From: CAVVTR01 sp963751245
Lineage (GTDB): Bacteria; Acidobacteriota; Thermoanaerobaculia; Thermoanaerobaculales; Thermoanaerobaculaceae
Direction of reading: 5' to 3'
Assembly: GCA_963751245.1 (NCBI GenBank)
Contig: CAVVTR010000009.1
Location: 62,001 to 126,000, forward strand
DNA length: 64,000 nt
The notes below the pieces were generated by a model. The model searched no databases and was not told where the DNA came from. It saw only the letters and a list, made by a program, of their open reading frames with translations. The first letter of the stretch is position 1; every line of letters starts with the position of its first letter. Position numbers and translations under genes: made by a program. Below, one piece after another: positions 54,773 through 63,647 of the stretch.

Positions 54773-54914
54773 CCGGCGCCGGATTCAGCCCGCCGCGTGC
54801 GGGGCGGGTGGGGGCTGAGCCGGGTTCGAGTGCAGGGCACAGGCTGATCTCAGCGCACGGAGAAGCACCATGGTATCCAGCCTGCCGCCACGGGGGCCGG
54901 ACAGGCTCCTCCGC

Positions 54915-55781
54915 TCAATGCCCCTTCGGCCGCGACGTCAGCCCGGACCGCAGCGCCTCCTGGTCCAAACTGAACTCAAGCGTCGCCGCCGCGGCGCGCA
55001 GCCCGCCGGCGAGGTTCGCCGCTCCGCCGGTGGCGTACCACGTGTTGGGGAAGTCGTTCCCGCCCTGCTCCTTCACCGCGGAGGCGAAGTTGGCCACCCC
55101 CTCGCGGGCGGCCACCGCGTCCCCGGCGTCGTACGCGCCGCGGGCGTCCTGCAGCACCGTGTCGAGCTGCGTGCGCAGCGCCGGGCTCGGCGCGTTCTCG
55201 TCGGCGTGGAGCAGCGCGTGCAGGCGGTCGAACTTGCCGTGCGCAACGTCCACCGGGGAGCGCAGGTCGTCCACGACGACCAGGTCCGACAGCGCCGCGA
55301 GCTCGGCCCGCACGGTGTGCCCGTCCGGCCCGAACGCCGACGTCGCGTCCTCGAACGGCCCGCCCGGATCGGCGCGGAACAGCCGCAGCGGGCTTCCCGA
55401 CGTCGCCGTGAGCCGCGGCGAGCGCACCGACACCGTGGCCACCCCGTCGAAGGTGAGCTGGCTGTCCGGGAGCGCCCGGATCGACAGCAGCACCCCGAAC
55501 CCCCTGGGCACCGCCACCTCGTCGCCCGGCAGGCGGTCCGCGATGCCCTCGTTCAGCGTGGACAGGGGCGCCGCCGTGAGCAGCAGGGTGCGGTCGTGGA
55601 GCCCCTCCACCGCCTCGAAGGCGAGGACGAGCTCCGCCGTGGAGCCGTCGGGCAGGCGGAAGACGGCGTGGAGCGTCCGCCCCTCCACCTCCTGGCTGAC
55701 GATGCCGGCTCCGGGCTCCGGCTGGGCGGCCGCAACGGCGGCCACGACGAAAGCTGCGGTGATGGCGAGGGCTCGCCGCAT
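54915..55781 (-). CDS. secreted protein of unknown function, DUF6689-like
   Basis: 288 residues. The start at 55781 has GGGAGGGG upstream. A signal peptide (RRALAITAAFVVAAVAAAQ) is followed by a beta-rich domain (to about 180) and a helical C-terminal part (..ALLHADENAPSPALRTQLDTVLQDARGAYDAG..). The DUF6689 assignment is from general resemblance to exported acidobacterial proteins and is weak. No catalytic motif is seen. It is divergent from the oxidoreductase gene with a 121-nt gap. Confidence 0.65.
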   Translation of the reverse strand: MRRALAITAAFVVAAVAAAQPEPGAGIVSQEVEGRTLHAVFRLPDGSTAELVLAFEAVEGLHDRTLLLTAAPLSTLNEGIADRLPGDEVAVPRGFGVLLSIRALPDSQLTFDGVATVSVRSPRLTATSGSPLRLFRADPGGPFEDATSAFGPDGHTVRAELAALSDLVVVDDLRSPVDVAHGKFDRLHALLHADENAPSPALRTQLDTVLQDARGAYDAGDAVAAREGVANFASAVKEQGGNDFPNTWYATGGAANLAGGLRAAAATLEFSLDQEALRSGLTSRPKGH

Positions 55782-55902
55782 GGTCCCCTCCCGACTCGCT
55801 GCCTCAAACACGGTGGCTCCCGCCGGCCATTTCCTGCGGGTTCTTGTACGAGACCCTGCAAGAGCCTAGATTTGGTGAAGGCACGGCAGGGAGGGCGGCG
55901 CC

Positions 55903-57150
55903 ATGAGGATCCTCGTGTTCGGCGGCTCCGGGACCATCGGGTCGGCGGTGGCGTGGGATCTCGCCCGCGACCCCGACGTGGAGGCGGTGGGGCTGCTCGG
56001 CCGGCACCGCGACGCCCTGGAGGCCGTCCGGGACTGGATCGGCTCCGACAAGGTCGACCTCCACGTGGCGGGTATCGACGAGCGGGAGGCCCTCCTGACC
56101 CTCATGGTGCGCTACGACGCCGCCGCGCTGGCGCTGCCCGAGCGGCGCTCGAGCTACGCCGCCGTGGAGCTCGCCATCGAGGCCGGCCTGCCGGTCGTGG
56201 ACATGCTCGAGGAGTACCACCGCACCCCGGACCCCTACGAGGTGGAAGGGCTCGCCGTGCCGCCCGGCATGACGCCGGCCGGGTACGGCGACTGGCTCCA
56301 CGAGCGCGCCATGGCCCGCGCCGTCACCTTCCTGGACGGCATGGGGTTCGCGCCGGGGCTCGCCAACGTCACCCTGGGGGAAGGCATCCGCACCCTCGAC
56401 ACCGCCGAGACGGCGGTCGCCAGGGTGGGCGGCATCCCCTCCAGGGCGGCGGCCGAGCGCCACCCCCTGCGCTACATGATCACCTGGGCGTTCGAGCACG
56501 TGCTGCGAGAGTACACCATTCCCCTCAAGGTGATCCGCGGCGGCCGCGTGGTCGAGGTGGCGGCCGGCAGCGACCGGGAGGCGTTCCGCTTCGACGCCCT
56601 CGGCCACGACGAGCTGCTCGAGTGCGCGGTCACCCCCGGCATGCCGTCGTTCATCACCAGCCGCCCGCAGCTCGCCGAGTTCTCCGAGAAGACGGTCCGC
56701 TGGCCCGGCCACTGGGCCGGCGTGGAGACCCTGAAGGAGTGCGGCCTCCTCGGCCTCGACCCCGTCACGGTGGACGGCGCCGAGGTCGTCCCCCGCCACC
56801 TCCTCCTCGCCCTCGTCGCCCCGCACCTCGTGCCGCTGCCCGGGGACACCGACGTCTGCGTCATGTACAACACCCTGGAGGGGACGAAGGACGGCCGGCG
56901 GGTGCGCCTGGAGTGGCGCATGTGGGACGAGGCCGACACCGGCACCGGCCTGTCCTCGATGAGGCGCGTCACCGGCTTCCCCGTCGCCGTCGCCGCCCGC
57001 ATGCTGGCCCGCGGCGAGATCCGGGGCACCGGCATCGTGCCCCCCGAGGACGGCATCCGCGGCGACCTCTACACCGAGTTCCTCGCCCAGCTCGCCCGCC
57101 GCGGGATCCGCATCGAGGAGCGGCTCGTGGAGCTCACTCCCGCCGGCTGA
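55903..57150 (+). CDS. saccharopine-dehydrogenase-like oxidoreductase
   Basis: 415 residues. The N-terminal NAD(P)-binding motif is clear (ILVFGGSGTIGSAVAWDLA). A later segment (VVDMLEEYHR, GMGFAPGLANVTLG) matches the saccharopine dehydrogenase/homospermidine synthase superfamily, including the conserved 'APGL' turn. The C-terminal domain is longer than in the simple reductases. The family acts on amino-acid or lipid-linked keto groups; the substrate is unknown. It converges with the prolyl oligopeptidase across a strong terminator. Confidence 0.88.
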   Translation: MRILVFGGSGTIGSAVAWDLARDPDVEAVGLLGRHRDALEAVRDWIGSDKVDLHVAGIDEREALLTLMVRYDAAALALPERRSSYAAVELAIEAGLPVVDMLEEYHRTPDPYEVEGLAVPPGMTPAGYGDWLHERAMARAVTFLDGMGFAPGLANVTLGEGIRTLDTAETAVARVGGIPSRAAAERHPLRYMITWAFEHVLREYTIPLKVIRGGRVVEVAAGSDREAFRFDALGHDELLECAVTPGMPSFITSRPQLAEFSEKTVRWPGHWAGVETLKECGLLGLDPVTVDGAEVVPRHLLLALVAPHLVPLPGDTDVCVMYNTLEGTKDGRRVRLEWRMWDEADTGTGLSSMRRVTGFPVAVAARMLARGEIRGTGIVPPEDGIRGDLYTEFLAQLARRGIRIEERLVELTPAG

Positions 57151-57159
57151 GCGGCGCCG

Positions 57160-57190
57160 CCCCGCGGCCGGGTCCGGCCCGGCCGCGGGG
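57160..57190. terminator. bidirectional terminator between converging genes
   Basis: A perfect 13-bp stem (CCCCGCGGCCGGG with CCCGGCCGCGGGG) and loop TCCGG fill the 54-nt gap between the two converging stops. The longest perfect hairpin I see in the window. No T-run is present on either side. Confidence 0.55.
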
Positions 57191-57204
57191 AATGCTCTTC
57201 GCCG

Positions 57205-59358
57205 CTACTTCGTGACGGGGCGGTACGTCACCCCGAGCTCGTGGAACAGGAACGCGTCCACGTCGGTGGCCACCGCCACCCGCGCCGACAGCGGGCTGCC
57301 GATGTGCCCGGTGGTGGCGCTGGTGCGCAGCAGCACCGGCAGCCCCGAGGAGGAGTCCCGCTGCAGGATCGCGGTCATCTTGCGCGAGTTGGCGGGGTCC
57401 ACCCGGGGATCGTTGGCGCCGGTGAGGAACAGCGTGGCGGGGTAGGGCACCCCGTACACGACGTTCTGGTACGGCGAGTAGGCGCGGATCGCCAGGAAGT
57501 CCGCCTCGTTCTCCACCGTGCCGTACTCGGTCACGTTGAACTGCCCGTTGGCGAAGCGCTCGAAGCGCAGCATGTCGAGCAGCCCCACGTGGCAGACGAC
57601 GGCCCGGAACAGCTCCGGGTGCTGGGTCAGCATCGCGCCCATCAGCAGCCCGCCGTTGCTGCCGCCCTCGATGGCGAGCTTCGCCGGCTTCGTGTAGCCC
57701 TCGGAGATGAGCGCCCGGGCGCACGCGGCGAAGTCGTCGAACACGTTCTGCTTGCGCGTCAGGTTGCCGCCGCGGTGCCACCTCTCGCCGAGCTCGCCGC
57801 CGCCGCGGATGTTGGCCACCGCCATCACGCCGCCCTGCTCCAGCCACGCCTTCACCTGCGGCTTGAACGTCGGCTCCGTGGAGATCTCGAAGCCGCCGTA
57901 GCCGGTCAGCAGCGTCGGGTTGTCGTGGTCGAGCGGCGTGCCCTTGCGCATCAGGATCGTAAACGGCACCCGCGTGCCGTCCGCCGACACCGCCTCCGTC
58001 CGCACCACCTCGCAGTCCGAGAAGTCCGCCGGCGACACCTTGTACAGCGCGGTCTTGACGGCCTCCTTGCTCCCCGGCGCCCAGCGGAACCACGCCGGCG
58101 GGTCGAAGAACGTCTCCACCCGGTAGAGCACCGCGTCCCCGCTCAGGTGCACCGGCTGCGAGATCGCCGCGATCTCCGGCGCCGGCAGCGTCCCCTCCGG
58201 CGTCCCGTCGAGCGTGAACACCCGCACCTGGGCGGGGCCGCCGAGCTGGTCGAGCACGTACAGCGCGTCGTCCGTGGCCGTCACGCCCTGCACCGCGGGC
58301 TTCCCCTCGGGCACCACCACCACGCCCTTGGAGGGCAGGGGATCGGTCACCGGCACCCGCAGCACCTTGCCGCGCGGCGCGTCGTGGTAGGACACGAAGT
58401 ACAGCGCGCCGCCGGGCCCGAACACCCCCGAGGTCACCCCGTCCTTGAAGTGCGTCAGCTGCGTCCACGTCCCCGAGGGCCCGTGGAGGAAGTGCTCGTA
58501 CTCGCCGCCGTCGCCGTCCTCCACCGTGGCCAGCGCCCACAGCCCGTCGGGCGAGGTTGACAGCTTCGTCTCCGCGATGCGCGGGAACCCCTTGCCCAGG
58601 CTGTACGTGTCGGCGGACAGCGGCGTGCCCAGCGTGTGGAACCACACCTCCTGATAGAAGGGAAGGTCCGCCTCGGGCCGCTCCCCCGGCGCCGGGTAGC
58701 GCGTGTAGAAGAACCCCTTCGCATCCGCCGTCCACGCCACCCCGCCGCCGGCGGTGCCGCCGTTGACCCGCGGGATCTCGTCGCCGAGCTGCCTGCCCGT
58801 CGCCGTGTCCACCACGTGGATCGTGCCGTTCTCCGTGCCGCCCTTCGACAGCGACACCGCCACCAGCTTCCCGTCCGGCGAGGGCACGTAGAAGTCGATG
58901 GTCGTCCCGCCGCTGGGGTCGAGCACGTTGGGGTCGAGCACCACCTTCTCGGTGGCGAGGTCGTCCACCGACGAGAGCGAGACCAGCAGCGCCTGCTGCT
59001 TGGGCGGCTGCGCCTTGATCGCGAACACCACCCCGTGGCGCACCTGGAGCCCCGAGTAGGTGGGGGAGGTGTCCGCCATCAGCGCGTCCACCCGCTCCTG
59101 GATCGCCCGCCGCGACGGCTCCGCGTCCAGGACCTTCCGCGCGTACGCGTTCTGCGCCTCGCTCCACGCCTTCACCGCCGGATCGCTCCAGTCCTCGAGC
59201 CACCGGTAGTCGTCGACCACCTTGTACCCGTGCAGTACGTCCACCACCGGCTTCACCGCCGTCGCCGGCGGCCCCGCCGACGCAGCGCCGCCGTCCGCCG
59301 CCAGAGCGACGGTTCCCGTCATCATCAGCGTCACCAAGAACGCAGCAGCCTTCCGCAT
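57205..59358 (-). CDS. prolyl oligopeptidase family (S9A) serine peptidase
   Basis: 717 residues. Two adjacent ATGs (59361, 59358) follow GGAGG; the second has the better spacing. A signal peptide (RKAAAFLVTLMMTGTVALAAD) shows export. A seven-bladed propeller (about 60-420) covers the alpha/beta-hydrolase domain. The triad is Ser567 (GGSNGGLL), Asp650 (GANDPRVDP) and His685 (TTGHIGSP). The enzyme cleaves short proline-containing peptides. With the S10, M1-like and tricorn-like enzymes it completes a broad extracytoplasmic peptidase set. Confidence 0.95.
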   Translation of the reverse strand: MRKAAAFLVTLMMTGTVALAADGGAASAGPPATAVKPVVDVLHGYKVVDDYRWLEDWSDPAVKAWSEAQNAYARKVLDAEPSRRAIQERVDALMADTSPTYSGLQVRHGVVFAIKAQPPKQQALLVSLSSVDDLATEKVVLDPNVLDPSGGTTIDFYVPSPDGKLVAVSLSKGGTENGTIHVVDTATGRQLGDEIPRVNGGTAGGGVAWTADAKGFFYTRYPAPGERPEADLPFYQEVWFHTLGTPLSADTYSLGKGFPRIAETKLSTSPDGLWALATVEDGDGGEYEHFLHGPSGTWTQLTHFKDGVTSGVFGPGGALYFVSYHDAPRGKVLRVPVTDPLPSKGVVVVPEGKPAVQGVTATDDALYVLDQLGGPAQVRVFTLDGTPEGTLPAPEIAAISQPVHLSGDAVLYRVETFFDPPAWFRWAPGSKEAVKTALYKVSPADFSDCEVVRTEAVSADGTRVPFTILMRKGTPLDHDNPTLLTGYGGFEISTEPTFKPQVKAWLEQGGVMAVANIRGGGELGERWHRGGNLTRKQNVFDDFAACARALISEGYTKPAKLAIEGGSNGGLLMGAMLTQHPELFRAVVCHVGLLDMLRFERFANGQFNVTEYGTVENEADFLAIRAYSPYQNVVYGVPYPATLFLTGANDPRVDPANSRKMTAILQRDSSSGLPVLLRTSATTGHIGSPLSARVAVATDVDAFLFHELGVTYRPVTK

Positions 59359-59470
59359 CATTCGCCTCCGATCGCACCGCCCGGGTTGGGAGCGCTCAGC
59401 GCTCCGTATGCGGCTGGAGCCCGGTTGCAGGGGGTATCGTAGCGCCAGCGGGCACCGCCGGCCCTCGCAG

Positions 59471-59791
59471 TCAGTAGACGACCATGAGTTCCCGCTCCGC
59501 GCACCCCTGACAGATCCAGTCGTCGTGCATATGGCCGGCGTTGAGCTTGCGGCCGCACCAAGCGCACACCCGAAAGTAGCGACGGTCGTTGAGAAGCTCC
59601 GCTTCGGCGGAATCGAGCTCCTCCGGGCGCGGACGCGCGCTCCAGGCTCTCCACGCCAGCCAGGACAGCCGCGGGGAGTGGGGCCCGTCCCATCGCACTA
59701 GGGCCACCTCCAGCCAGGTCCCGGGCCCGATGTTCACGATCCTAGTGAAGGACGAGAGCAGCTCACGATCCTCATCGTCAAGAAGAGTCAT
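59471..59791 (-). CDS. small zinc-ribbon protein next to the Fic gene
   Basis: 106 residues. AGGAGA lies 9 nt before the start. Two Cys pairs, CAWC and CQGC, about 20 residues apart in the C-terminal half (VCAWCGRKL, WICQGCAEREL) form a probable zinc ribbon. The N-terminal half is Trp/Arg-rich and mixed. Family not recognised. It is divergent from the Fic gene across a notably AT-rich spacer, and may be a regulator or partner; that is inference. Confidence 0.75.
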   Translation of the reverse strand: MTLLDDEDRELLSSFTRIVNIGPGTWLEVALVRWDGPHSPRLSWLAWRAWSARPRPEELDSAEAELLNDRRYFRVCAWCGRKLNAGHMHDDWICQGCAERELMVVY

Positions 59792-59908
59792 GCTCGTAGT
59801 CTCCTGGGGGGGCACGCCTGCGCTCGATGGCCGCCGAGGGGAGTCTACCCCGTTCGACCTGTAAACGAGCATGCCCATGGGCACGTTGACCGACGGGGCG
59901 CATGTCCA

Positions 59909-59917
59909 TGGTATATT
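59909..59917 (+). promoter_or_regulatory. extended -10 promoter of the Fic gene
   Basis: TG-G-TATATT is an extended -10; a TTGACC at 59886-59891 is at 20 nt, too far for an ideal -35. The surrounding spacer (59900-60000) is the most AT-rich DNA in the window. The transcript start near 59925 gives a leader of about 80 nt. Confidence 0.5.
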
Positions 59918-60006
59918 CCAGAAGTATGAGGTCGTTAGCGCTGACATAAGAAGATCTAAATATTTGTAGGACAGGTATATAAGAAAGACATATGCGAGGG
60001 CACACG

Positions 60007-61212
60007 ATGAGGACATACGAGAGGTCACACCCTTGGATCTCGTTCCAGCTTGACCTCAGAGGTGCTCCACCCCAGCTTTGGCTCCTCCTGGGTGAGGCGA
60101 GCTCCAAGTGTGAGCATCTGGCCGGGGTACCCCTGAAGCCCGAGATCGCCAAGAAGATGCATGAGCTCTTCCTTGCGAAAGGGGCCCTGGCGACGACGGC
60201 AATTGAGGGGAACACGCTGACAGAGGAGCAGGCGCTGGAGCACCTGAGGGGCGAGCTGAAGCTGCCGAGGTCGCAGGAGTACCTGGCGCGAGAGCTCGAC
60301 AATATCGTGAACGCGTGTAACGACATCTGGTCGGAGGTCCAGACGGGAGCCGCTTCTGCCTTGACTCCCGGGCAGATCAAGACCTTCAATCGACAAGTCC
60401 TGAAAGGACTAGATGTGGGTGATGACGTCCAGCCCGGGGAGGTGAGGGCTCATTCAGTTGGCGTGGGGGCGTATCGCGGGGCGCCGGCTGAAGACTGCGA
60501 GTTCCTTCTCTCGAGGCTGTGTGCCTGGCTAAACGACGCCGAACCGGCTCTGCCACCTGGCTACGAGACAGCCGCAGCCATCATCAAGGCGGTCCTAGCG
60601 CACCTCTACCTCGCATGGATTCACCCCTTCGGTGATGGCAACGGGCGTACGGCCCGTCTGCTCGAGTTCAAGATCCTGGTCACCGCGGGTGTCCCTACTG
60701 CCGCGGCGCACCTTCTCAGCAACCACTATAATCAGACGAGATCCCGCTATTACCTGCAGCTCGATCGGAGCAGCAAGGCTCGAGGCGGGGCCCTTGGATT
60801 CCTGATCTATGCGACGGAAGGGTTTGTGGACCAGCTGACGGCCCAGATCAAGATCGTCAGGGATCAGCAGTGGGAGCTGGCGTGGACGGACTACGTCTAC
60901 GAGCGTTTTCGAGATCGTCAGACTCCCACTGCCCTCAGGCGCCGAGACCTCGTTCTGGCGCTGTCGAGGACACCTGAGCGCGTGCCGCTCGACAGGATTG
61001 CGTCATTGACTCCTGGGTTGGCGGCCGCCTACGCGAAGCGGACGCGAAAGACGTTGACGAGAGACCTCCATGCCGTCATGAAGCTCGGGTTGGTCACGGA
61101 GAGGGACTCCCAGTTCCGTGCTGCGAAGGGGACGATCCTGGCCTTTCTGCCGGGCCGGAGAACCAAAGCCAATGGCGGGAATGGGAGTGATGACACTCCG
61201 CAAACGCCATAG
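60007..61212 (+). CDS. Fic-family AMP-transferase
   Basis: 401 residues from the ATG at 60007 (GAGGG, 6 nt); an ATG at 59992 has weaker support. The N-terminal inhibitory helix carries TxxxEG at 63-68 (TTAIEG), typical of class II Fic proteins kept off by Glu67. The catalytic motif HPFGDGNGR (206-214) is complete, with the catalytic His206. A C-terminal winged-helix-like domain follows (..RRRDLVLALSRTPERVPLDRIASL..). Fic enzymes transfer AMP or similar groups to target hydroxyls. Codon use and the flanking DNA are less GC-rich than neighbours, suggesting transfer. Confidence 0.93.
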   Translation: MRTYERSHPWISFQLDLRGAPPQLWLLLGEASSKCEHLAGVPLKPEIAKKMHELFLAKGALATTAIEGNTLTEEQALEHLRGELKLPRSQEYLARELDNIVNACNDIWSEVQTGAASALTPGQIKTFNRQVLKGLDVGDDVQPGEVRAHSVGVGAYRGAPAEDCEFLLSRLCAWLNDAEPALPPGYETAAAIIKAVLAHLYLAWIHPFGDGNGRTARLLEFKILVTAGVPTAAAHLLSNHYNQTRSRYYLQLDRSSKARGGALGFLIYATEGFVDQLTAQIKIVRDQQWELAWTDYVYERFRDRQTPTALRRRDLVLALSRTPERVPLDRIASLTPGLAAAYAKRTRKTLTRDLHAVMKLGLVTERDSQFRAAKGTILAFLPGRRTKANGGNGSDDTPQTP

Positions 61213-61666
61213 GCCTTCAGAAGAGGTGTCAGGCCCACTGATCATGGTCTCAGGGGACACCCAGATTCCCGCAGTTAGGGGACACCCAGTTTGCCGCACC
61301 GTTAGTCCTGGGCGCCAGGCCCAACGATGACGACAATGTCGCGATGGGTTCGCGCCAGGAGCGACTCAGGCTATGCCGAGCCGGCAGCCAGGGGCGATGG
61401 AGCGAGCGCCCTGCCGCGCAAGCGCATGGGACGCGTCAGGCGCGCCGCCGGAGGGCCTGGCCTCGGCGCTCGAGAACCGGCAGCTCTCGGCGGTCCTGGC
61501 AGGCGGCTCCGAGCGGTGACCCGGTGGGCGGCGCAGGCCGGGAAGGGGGGAGCGGACCGACGAGGCCTTCCGGCGCTGATACGAGGAGCTCGACGAGATC
61601 CTGTCCTCTCCGAGCAGAAGAAGGCGCCACAATGAAAGATCGTCGTAATCGTTGGGCCGGAACCTG
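61213..61666. other. 454-nt region with tandem repeats and decayed mobile-element-like DNA
   Basis: 61251-61276 and 61277-61304 are imperfect tandem copies sharing AGGGGACACCCAG. Downstream, short fragments in several frames (61344-61660) resemble the Arg/Gln-rich helix-turn-helix start of IS transposases (MGSRQERLRL), but stops and frame jumps interrupt them. I read it as a decayed mobile element; no complete gene is present. Confidence 0.45.
61251..61304 (+). repeat. tandem imperfect repeat AGGGGACACCCAG
   Basis: Two adjacent units of about 26-28 nt share their first 13 nt and then GT/GCCGC-type ends. Such units are seen near IS ends; the matching second end was not found in the window. 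Confidence 0.5.
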
Positions 61667-62380
61667 TCAGGACTTGGCGAGCACGAAGAAGTGGTGGTAG
61701 GAGCTGAGCGGGTGGCGGAGCTCCCTCGAGATGGTGAAGTACCTCCTGAACGCGTCCCTGACCTGGCGGGCCGAGCTTCCCTTCCTGCCCATCTCCCACG
61801 CGTGCTCGCGGTAGAGATCGCCGGAGTGCCTGACGCTCTCGAAGAGCAGGGGCACCCTGGTGACCGCCCATCCGATCGCCCTGCCGGCCAGCGGGACCCT
61901 GTAGAGGGCGCCGAAGAGCCTCGCATGGTGGGGTACGGAGACGAGCGCGCTGGTCCTGCACACCCTGTGGATCTCGCTCAAGGCCCTGTCGACGTCGTTC
62001 CACGGGATGTGCTCGAGGATCTCGCAAGCCATCACGAGGTCGTAGGAGCCGTCTTCGAAAGGCAGGTCCCTGACGTCGGCGATGGTGCCGGGCGCGAGGC
62101 TCCCGTCGAAGTCGCAGGTGCCGACGTGGAACCCGTGCTGCGCAAGGTAGTTCGCTACCGTCTTGTTGCCGACGCCGATCTCCAGGATGCTCCTGCAGCG
62201 AAGCGAAATCGCGAGCTCGGCCTGGTGATGGTAGGAGATGAACCGCTGCAGGTCGTCGTAGCCGTCGTAGTAGTGCTCCCGGGGCACCTGGACGGCGGGT
62301 CCCGCAGCCGGTCCGGCAGCGTCTCCCCCGCGACCGCGGGCCTGCCGGGCGGGAGGGACGGGGGGCGTGTTGCGGGCCAT
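61667..62380 (-). CDS. class I SAM-dependent methyltransferase
   Basis: 237 residues from an ATG at 62380; 62431 is a possible longer start without a ribosome site. A Rossmann methyltransferase is clear: motif I ILEIGVGNKTVANYL (about 70-84), CDFDGSL after beta-2, LVMACEILEHIPW for motif IV, and later SVPHHARLF. The N-terminal ~30 residues are Pro/Arg-rich. Methyltransferases of this kind accompany glycosyltransferases in surface polysaccharide gene sets, which fits the divergent glycosyltransferase; the substrate is unknown. Confidence 0.85.
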   Translation of the reverse strand: MARNTPPVPPARQARGRGGDAAGPAAGPAVQVPREHYYDGYDDLQRFISYHHQAELAISLRCRSILEIGVGNKTVANYLAQHGFHVGTCDFDGSLAPGTIADVRDLPFEDGSYDLVMACEILEHIPWNDVDRALSEIHRVCRTSALVSVPHHARLFGALYRVPLAGRAIGWAVTRVPLLFESVRHSGDLYREHAWEMGRKGSSARQVRDAFRRYFTISRELRHPLSSYHHFFVLAKS

Positions 62381-62459
62381 ACGGCGATCGTACCGCTGTT
62401 CCGGCGGCGGGCGGGCCCGGCGGGTCTGCATGGTAGGGTTCTGGCTGAAAGGGGAACGG

Positions 62460-63599
62460 TTGGCCGACACGAGGGTGCGCGTGCTGCGGCTGCGCAGCTC
62501 CAGCGAGATCTACGGCCCCGAGCGGGGCTTCCTCGAGCTGGCTCCGGCGCTGGCTGCCGCCGGCGTGTGGACGGAAACGGTCCTGCTCTACCGGCGGCCG
62601 CCGGGCGGCGGGGTGCACCATCCGCTCGTCCGCGCGGGAGCGGCGGCCGGCCTGCGGATCACCGAGTCGACGGACCGGCGGTGGCTCGTCCCGCTCACCG
62701 CCGCCGCCGTCGCGCGCCGTCTGCGGGCGGGCCGTTTCGACCTGCTGCAGACGCACGGCTACAAGGCGGACCTGGTGGGCCTTCCCGCGGCGCGGCTCGC
62801 GGGAGTGCCGGCGGTGGCCGTGCTGCACGGTCTCGATCCCGGAGGGTCCCGCACGCTCGGCGTCTACGACCGCCTCGACCGGGCGACGTGGTCCCGCTTC
62901 GCGCGCCTGGTCGCCGTCTCCGACGAGATCCGGGCGGACGCTCTCGCCCGGGGCTGCGACCCGTGCCGGGTGGTCACGATCCACAACGCCCTCGACGTCG
63001 CGGTGGTGCAGCAGCGCGCCCGTGCCGGTCCGTCCGCCCCACTCCCGGGCGCTGCCGGGGCCCGGATCGCCGTCGTCGGGAGGCTCGCTCCCGAGAAGGA
63101 CCACGCGACGCTCCTCGCCGCCGCCCGCATCGTCGTCGCGGAGCGGCCGGACACGACGTTCCTGCTCGCCGGGGACGGACCGCTTCGCGGGGAGCTCGAG
63201 GCGCGGATCCGGTCGCTCGGCCTCGGGGAGCGCGTCCATCTCCTCGGCTACCGCGACGACGCCGCCGCGATCCTCGCCGCCAGCGCGATGCTCGCGCTTC
63301 CCTCGCGCTACGAGCCGTGCGGCCGTGTGCTCCTCGAGTCGATGGCCCTCGGCCTGCCCATCGTGGCGACGCGGGTCGGCGGCGTTCCGGAGATCGTGGA
63401 GGACGGCGGCACCGGGGTGATGGTGCCGCCGGGCGACCCCGACGCGTTCGCCGCGGCGCTGCTCCGCCTGCTGGCCGATCCCGCCCTGGCCAGGGAGCTC
63501 GGCGGCGCCGGCCGGCGCCGGATCGCAGCACGGTTCGAGGCCGGCGAGGCGGCCGCGCGGTACGCCGCCGTCTACCGCGAGGTGCTGGGGGCCTCGTAG
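62460..63599 (+). CDS. GT-B glycosyltransferase, family 4-like
   Basis: 379 residues from a TTG start (AAAGGGGA just upstream); an ATG at 62430 is an alternative without a ribosome site. The N-terminal domain starts VRVLRLRSSSEIYGPERG. The C-terminal domain has the GT4 hallmarks: VGRLAPEKDH, LLAGDGPLR, LPSRYEPCGRVLLESMA and VGGVPEIVEDG, where the ExxxxxxxE-type motif binds the nucleotide sugar. The acceptor is unknown, probably a cell-surface glycan or lipid carrier. Divergent from the methyltransferase. Confidence 0.9.
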   Translation: MADTRVRVLRLRSSSEIYGPERGFLELAPALAAAGVWTETVLLYRRPPGGGVHHPLVRAGAAAGLRITESTDRRWLVPLTAAAVARRLRAGRFDLLQTHGYKADLVGLPAARLAGVPAVAVLHGLDPGGSRTLGVYDRLDRATWSRFARLVAVSDEIRADALARGCDPCRVVTIHNALDVAVVQQRARAGPSAPLPGAAGARIAVVGRLAPEKDHATLLAAARIVVAERPDTTFLLAGDGPLRGELEARIRSLGLGERVHLLGYRDDAAAILAASAMLALPSRYEPCGRVLLESMALGLPIVATRVGGVPEIVEDGGTGVMVPPGDPDAFAAALLRLLADPALARELGGAGRRRIAARFEAGEAAARYAAVYREVLGAS

Positions 63600-63647
63600 G
63601 GTTTCGTCACCCGGCTGGCGGGCCGCGGGCGGCGCGGACGGGAGCCC

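Larger units (their letters stand above)
54010..54914. other. 905-nt intergenic region: operon promoter and repeat cluster
   Basis: Holds the promoter of the cytochrome operon (54059-54087), a perfect hairpin CGCGGGC-TTCA-GCCCGCG at 54326-54343, a 13-nt direct repeat TCGTCCCCGCGAG (54361 and 54401), repeat copy G (54421-54508), composite copy D (54550-54625), and family-2 copy F (54658-54772). No gene is recognised. Confidence 0.6.

Noticed and set aside
48414..54900. CRISPR array in the repeat-rich gaps
   Set aside because: Repeats are few, variable in length, in both orientations and without regular spacers; no cas gene is present.
59471..61212. Classical Fic toxin-antitoxin pair (zinc-ribbon protein as antitoxin)
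   Set aside because: The Fic protein carries its own inhibitory TTAIEG helix (class II) and the zinc-ribbon gene is divergent, not a co-transcribed FicA-like antitoxin.
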